Assembly: GCF_003344345.1 (NCBI RefSeq)
Contig: NZ_QPIP01000237.1
Span: forward strand, 1-28,297
Direction: 5' to 3'
DNA length: 28,297 bases
DNA from: Wolbachia endosymbiont of Cylisticus convexus
GTDB taxonomy: Bacteria; Pseudomonadota; Alphaproteobacteria; Rickettsiales; Anaplasmataceae
The position numbers were made by a program, and so were the translations under genes. The notes below the pieces were generated by a model. The model was given only the letters and a program-made list of their open reading frames with translations. It had not been told where the DNA came from and did no database searches. Every line of letters starts with the position of its first letter. Position 1 is the stretch's first letter. Shown here piece by piece: positions 24,738-28,297 of this stretch.

Positions 24738-25475
24738 CTAGTAATCTATCTTTACTAAGTATAAGCCGTAAGGTGGTGCAGTTATTCCAGCGGCATTTCT
24801 TTTACATTGACTTAATATGTTTAGCATTTCTTGTGGATTAGTTCTGTTTTTTCCAAATTCAACTAAAGTGCCAACAATGATCCTCACTTGGTTATGTAAA
24901 AAGGAAATAGCAGATATTTTGATGTGTATATGACTTCCATTTTGTACTATATCAATATCATCGATTGTTCTGACCGGATTTGTAGCTTGACAATCTTTTG
25001 AGCGGAAGCTTGAAAGATCATGTTTTCCAAGCAGGTGTCTAGCAGCTTCACGCATGATGTTTACGTCAAGTGGGTTAAATACTTGCCACACATAACCGAT
25101 TTCCAGAGCTGCAGGAGCGTAGCGATTAATTATTCTATATTCATAATATCTTTTTTTTGCTGAGAAGCGTGCATGAAATGCATCATCTGCAACTTCTGCA
25201 CCAAGCACAACTATAGGAATCGCTTTTAAGTGATAGTTTATTCCATTTCTTATTCTGTAAAGCTCAAATTGCCTTTCCATATCAAAATGAGCAACTTGCC
25301 CTAAAGCATGAACCCCTGCGTCAGTTCTGCCACCACAATTCAAAGTGACTTTCTCACCGCTAAAATTAAATATAGCGTTTTCTATGGTCTCCTGAATTGA
25401 GTTAGCAGGGTGTTGTTGCTTCTGCCAACCAGAGAAACCACTACCATTGTATTCTATCGTTATTTTGTATCGCAC
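24738..25475 (-). CDS. truA: tRNA pseudouridine(38-40) synthase
   Basis: Modifies U38-40 in the anticodon arm of many tRNAs. N-terminus YKITIEYNGSGFSGWQKQ, catalytic Asp52 in CGGRTDAGVHALGQVAHFD (47-65), FHARFSAKKRYYEYRI, and the second lobe with HDLSSFRSKDCQATNPVRTI and ISFLHNQVRIIVGTLVEFGK. 245 residues, normal. It is divergent from recA across 119 bases. Confidence 0.96.
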   Translation of the reverse strand: MRYKITIEYNGSGFSGWQKQQHPANSIQETIENAIFNFSGEKVTLNCGGRTDAGVHALGQVAHFDMERQFELYRIRNGINYHLKAIPIVVLGAEVADDAFHARFSAKKRYYEYRIINRYAPAALEIGYVWQVFNPLDVNIMREAARHLLGKHDLSSFRSKDCQATNPVRTIDDIDIVQNGSHIHIKISAISFLHNQVRIIVGTLVEFGKNRTNPQEMLNILSQCKRNAAGITAPPYGLYLVKIDY

Positions 25476-25537
25476 TACAAAGTCTATCTATCTTAATATA
25501 ATTTAGGTCACTAACGTTCTTCGTTATTAAAAAACCC

Positions 25538-25566
25538 TTGGCAGATTGTTCGCGTTCAATTACCAT
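25538..25566 (+). promoter_or_regulatory. Likely recA promoter
   Basis: TTGGCA (25538-25543), 17 bases, TACCAT (25561-25566), 28 bases before the ATG. The -10 is weak against TATAAT, but the same TACCAT at the same spacing heads the dispersed repeats. A TATAAT at 25497-25502 without a good -35 is an alternative. Confidence 0.4.
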
Positions 25567-25594
25567 GGAGATTATACAAGTTAATAAATGATCC

Positions 25595-26662
25595 ATGGCA
25601 AACAACCCAGAAGAAAGAAATAATGATAAGCAAAAAGCACTAGATAATGCAATAAGTCAAATTGAAAAAGCATTCGGTAAAGGTGCAATAATGAAGCTGA
25701 AGCAAAACCCTGTAGAAAAAATAGACACGATATCCACAGGGTCGATTGCACTTGATTCAGCTCTGGGTGTTGGGGGACTGCCAAAAGGACGTATAATTGA
25801 GATATTTGGCCCTGAGAGTTCTGGTAAAACCACCCTTGCTTTACATGTAATTGCTGAAGCACAGAAAAAAGGAGGATTATGTGCATTTATTGATGCGGAG
25901 CATGCGTTGGATGTTATATATGCTCGTAAACTTGGGGTGAATACCGATGATTTAGTGATTTCACAACCAGACACTGGAGAACAAGCGTTGCATATTGTTG
26001 AGTATTTAGTATGTTCTGGTGCAGTTGATGTAATAGTTATTGACTCTGTTGCAGCATTAACTCCAAAAGCTGAAATTGAAGGGGATATGGGCGATCAGCA
26101 CATGGGATTGCAAGCAAGACTTCTAAGTCATGGGCTCAGGAAGCTAACCTCTGCAGTTTCAAAAGCAAACTGTATATTGATATTTATTAACCAAATTCGT
26201 ATGAAAATAGGAGTAGTATATGGAAACCCTGAAACTACCACCGGTGGAAATGCGTTAAAATTCTATACTTCTATAAGACTTGATATAAGGAAAGTTGGTG
26301 CAATAAAGGATAAAGAGAATATCACGGGTAATGAAACGAGAGTTAAAGTTGTAAAAAATAAAGTTGCTCCTCCATTTAGAGAAGCAAAATTTGATATAAT
26401 GTACAATGAAGGCATATCAAAACTTGGAGAAATAATAGATATAGGAGCAAAACTTGGTGTGCTTGAAAAGGCAGGTGCTTATTATTCATATAACAATACG
26501 CGTCTTGGGCAAGGAAGGGAAAATGTAAAAAATTACCTTAAGGCAAACAAAGAAATTGCATATGAAATAGAAACAAAAATCAGGGATTTATTTAAAAATC
26601 ACGATGATTCTATCGCAATAGAAGAGGAACACGAACAACTTCTAGAAGAATCAGTATTCTAA
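25595..26662 (+). CDS. recA: Recombinase RecA
   Basis: Homologous recombination and strand exchange ATPase. Walker A is GPESSGKTT (residues 72-80), the catalytic Glu lies in FIDAEHALD, Walker B is [20 protein letters not shown], loop L1 [14 protein letters not shown] and L2 region [21 protein letters not shown]-terminal domain from about 275 ends in an acidic tail ([11 protein letters not shown]), typical. 355 residues, intact. Intact RecA means the strain can still recombine, consistent with the mosaic wsp loops and repeats. Confidence 0.98.
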   Translation: MANNPEERNNDKQKALDNAISQIEKAFGKGAIMKLKQNPVEKIDTISTGSIALDSALGVGGLPKGRIIEIFGPESSGKTTLALHVIAEAQKKGGLCAFIDAEHALDVIYARKLGVNTDDLVISQPDTGEQALHIVEYLVCSGAVDVIVIDSVAALTPKAEIEGDMGDQHMGLQARLLSHGLRKLTSAVSKANCILIFINQIRMKIGVVYGNPETTTGGNALKFYTSIRLDIRKVGAIKDKENITGNETRVKVVKNKVAPPFREAKFDIMYNEGISKLGEIIDIGAKLGVLEKAGAYYSYNNTRLGQGRENVKNYLKANKEIAYEIETKIRDLFKNHDDSIAIEEEHEQLLEESVF

Positions 26663-26729
26663 TTTAGATTAGGATGAAGTTTTAGTATCCATTCAGATGC
26701 ATGTGAAACGCAGTGCTCCCTTTCTTGTT

Positions 26730-26752
26730 ATCCCAGTGCTTGGCACTGGGAT
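26730..26752. repeat. Palindromic repeat after recA
   Basis: ATCCCAGTGC/GCACTGGGAT with loop TTG, 67 bases past the recA stop. Could act as its terminator. The adjoining GGTTTTGTTGCATAG at 26752-26766 looks like an IS5-type end. Confidence 0.75.
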
Positions 26753-26797
26753 GGTTTTGTTGCATAGCACTTCATGTGGTGGTGGTTTACGACAAAT

Positions 26798-27052
26798 TCA
26801 TGTAACTATTTCAAATTTAGTTATGCCAATATCAGTAAATTTATTGAGCAATTAGCATTTTATTAGCAATTCTTTTTCTCGATTTATCTCAGATTTATTT
26901 TTGAAACTAAATCCAAATATTTGCTTTAATCTATAGAAAAATGCTTCAATGTAAGACCGTGTTCCATACTTAACTTTTTTCTTCCATTTTTTAATACCAT
27001 ATTCATAGTTCTCATCAACTATGTTTTTTAAAATTTTTTGAATTTAGTCTTA
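26798..27052 (-). pseudogene. C-terminal remnant of an IS5-like transposase
   Basis: On the minus strand about 85 residues are readable: IQKILKNIVDENYEYGIKKW, KKKVKYGTRSYIEAFFYRLK, QIFGFSFKNKSEINREKELL, IKC, then an in-frame stop TAA where a Tyr codon is expected, then LLNKFTDIGITKFEIVT and the natural stop at 26800-26798. The Tyr/Glu-rich RSYIEAFFYRLKQIFGF block matches the catalytic-Glu end of IS5-type transposases. The N-terminal two thirds are missing. The element's end, TTTTGTTGCATAG, lies at about 26754-26766. Dead remnant. Confidence 0.7.
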
Positions 27053-27177
27053 TTACAACTCTTATTTATAGTTTTGTATTCTTATTCAATTGAAAAACGT
27101 ATTTTTGGCAATAAAAACCCTAGTTCATTACAGAAAGAAATTTATATCAAACAACTACCACTGCTTAGATCTTATGA

Positions 27178-27223
27178 TTAATGAATATGTGCTTTAAATT
27201 TGTGTGGCGCGCATATTCATTAA
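27178..27223 (-). terminator. Large hairpin downstream of the IS110-type transposase
   Basis: TTAATGAATATGTGC (27178-27192) pairs with GCGCATATTCATTAA (27209-27223), 15 bp with one G-T pair, 16-base loop, 20 bases past the transposase stop. It may be a terminator or part of the element's end. 27053-27177 shows no gene. Confidence 0.45.
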
Positions 27224-27243
27224 CCTATTTTCTTATGCAGATT

Positions 27244-28191
27244 TTAAAAATTTGCGTTAATTGCTTCTTTAAGCCTTGCATTAGCAATCACTATAATTTT
27301 GCGCATTAGAGCTGTTATGACTACCATCTTCTTTTTACCTCTACCAATGAGAGCAGAATAAAAAGCACCAAGTGCAGATTTAGTCCTTGAAGCAGCCATC
27401 GCAGATGTAAAAAGCTTTTCACGAACGTTCCTTCTGCCACCACTTATTCTGCGATAACCAATAGCTTTACCACTTTCTTTTGGATGCGGGGCAACTCCAG
27501 CAAGACTAGCAACTTCTTGCCTGCTTAAGTAGCCAAGTTCTGGCATCAAGCATACAAAATCTTGTGATAACTTTTTACCTATTCCTGGTACTGTTCTTAT
27601 GATTTTTTGGCGCTTTTTTAACTCTGGATTCTCATCGATAATTTTTTGTATGGCATCATTGAGCTCATCTATTTGACTGTTAAAAAAGTCAATAGTTTTT
27701 TGGCAACTTTCTTTTATATAGTCGTTTTCAGGTGCTTTCAGTCTACATTTCTCTTGAGCTCTTATTTGTGTAAGGTCATCACGACGTTGACAAAGTGCAG
27801 CTAAGGCTGTTTGTTCTTTTGACATAGGCACAAATAGAGATAGAGTACTATAACGCTCAAATCCATATTGAGCAAGGGCTCTTGCATCTGATTGATCAGA
27901 CTTTGCTAAAATTCCATGAGATAAGGTAAAGCTTTTTACTTTGCGAGTATTAGCTCGATGTACAGCAACATTCTTATCAACCAGAAAGTGTGCTAAGCCA
28001 AGCTCATATTTTCCTGTATTTTCCAAAGTTACAAAAGAATTAGGTAGAATATTTGAAAAATTTTGAAACAATTGTTGCCAACCAGCAGCATTATTATCAA
28101 ACTTGATAGTGTTCTTTTGGTTGTGAACTGCAGCAACATTTTTAAATTTTCCGATATCAATGCCAATAAAATTTTGATAAGATGTAATCAT
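27244..28191 (-). CDS. IS110-family transposase (RNA-guided DEDD recombinase type)
   Basis: 315 residues. N-terminal RuvC-like DEDD domain: D12 in GIDIGKFKN, E57 in TLENTGKYE, D99 and D102 in LAKSDQSDARALAQYG. The C-terminal Tnp20 domain has VPGIGKKLSQDF, LASLAGVAPHP-like text and the candidate catalytic Ser240 in HPKESGKAIGYRR, then SGGRRNVREKLFTSAMAAS. Spacing matches IS110-family recombinases such as IS621. These enzymes use a bridge RNA made from the element's non-coding end; 5' flanking DNA from 28192 is present but cut by the window edge. The frame is intact, so the element may be active. The subgroup (IS110 or IS1111) is not settled. Confidence 0.9.
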   Translation of the reverse strand: MITSYQNFIGIDIGKFKNVAAVHNQKNTIKFDNNAAGWQQLFQNFSNILPNSFVTLENTGKYELGLAHFLVDKNVAVHRANTRKVKSFTLSHGILAKSDQSDARALAQYGFERYSTLSLFVPMSKEQTALAALCQRRDDLTQIRAQEKCRLKAPENDYIKESCQKTIDFFNSQIDELNDAIQKIIDENPELKKRQKIIRTVPGIGKKLSQDFVCLMPELGYLSRQEVASLAGVAPHPKESGKAIGYRRISGGRRNVREKLFTSAMAASRTKSALGAFYSALIGRGKKKMVVITALMRKIIVIANARLKEAINANF

Positions 28192-28297
28192 AATAACCTC
28201 GATTAGTTTTAGTTAATTTAAGATTGTAAACGGGTGCATATGTATGTCCCACACAACTATTCAAACGTATCGAGAGATAGGGCTAGTGTACCTTGAT
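28192..28297 (-). other. 5' non-coding end of the IS110-type element (partial)
   Basis: 106 bases upstream of the transposase start, running off the window. No coding sequence. In IS110-subgroup elements this end encodes the bridge RNA. I see no clear inverted repeats or full hairpin set in the visible part. Confidence 0.4.

Noticed and set aside
25545..25560. LexA-like box before recA (GTTCGCGTTC)
   Set aside because: Spacing differs from the alphaproteobacterial GTTC-N7-GTTC operator, and I know of no LexA in Wolbachia.
1446..26752. CRISPR array
   Set aside because: The recurring repeats are palindromic, irregularly spaced over kilobases and have no uniform spacers; no cas genes.

Overview
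The window is from the chromosome of a Wolbachia endosymbiont of an arthropod (Rickettsiales, Alphaproteobacteria). The decisive marker is a complete wsp gene (Wolbachia surface protein) at 21083-21799. Low GC content, many short palindromic repeats, several degraded insertion sequences and a scattered single-copy housekeeping gene order all agree. The WSP sequence looks more like supergroup A than B, but that is from memory and not certain.

Layout. 1-1278 is a pile of mobile-element debris: an IS630-type transposase broken by two frameshifts, abutting the 5' part of a group II intron on the minus strand, which itself interrupts the start of an IS4-like transposase. 1279-1958 is repeat-rich intergenic DNA. 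1959-4526 holds dapE (minus) and a glycerol-1-phosphate dehydrogenase-like gene (plus). A CAT-anticodon tRNA overlaps the last base of purB (4688-6051, minus). After a repeat-filled gap, 6403-8003 is the ribosomal operon rpsF-rpsR-rplI (minus) with an unusually large S6. dnaE fills 8031-11453 (minus). 11454-12323 is a second repeat-rich gap containing an inverted relative of the 1.5-1.9 kb repeat. 12324-15111 carries a membrane-bound J-domain protein and, convergent with it, the translationally coupled pair mlaC-like/folC. 15226-16610 has a 6S RNA gene with a clear promoter, a frameshifted RatA/COQ10-type gene and a secreted DsbA-like oxidoreductase. 16639-18470 has a small unknown gene, an O-methyltransferase and a GST-like gene. 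18826-20743 is the SRP RNA gene (ffs), dnaX (frameshifted) and ybaB. Then come wsp, rpoH overlapping an IalB-like secreted protein, dnaN, truA and recA. 26663-28297 is mobile again: an IS5-like transposase remnant and an intact IS110-type transposase cut off by the window edge.

Functionally the core is replication and repair (dnaE, dnaX, dnaN, recA, ybaB), translation (rpsF, rpsR, rplI, tRNA, truA, ffs), stress control (rpoH, 6S RNA, a J-domain protein), envelope work (wsp, dapE, mlaC-like, DsbA-like, IalB-like) and purine/folate metabolism (purB, folC). Only a few genes form operons, as expected for Wolbachia.

The most notable signals are: palindromic elements inserted in frame inside dnaE and the dehydrogenase gene, in opposite orientations; a dispersed repeat pair with a promoter-like head and a conserved T-rich tail that could be a mobile small-RNA unit; a ribosomal protein S6 with about 135 extra residues; a 28-bp perfect palindrome between divergent genes; nested mobile elements; and three frameshifts that each look like loss of one A from an A-run, including one in the essential gene dnaX.
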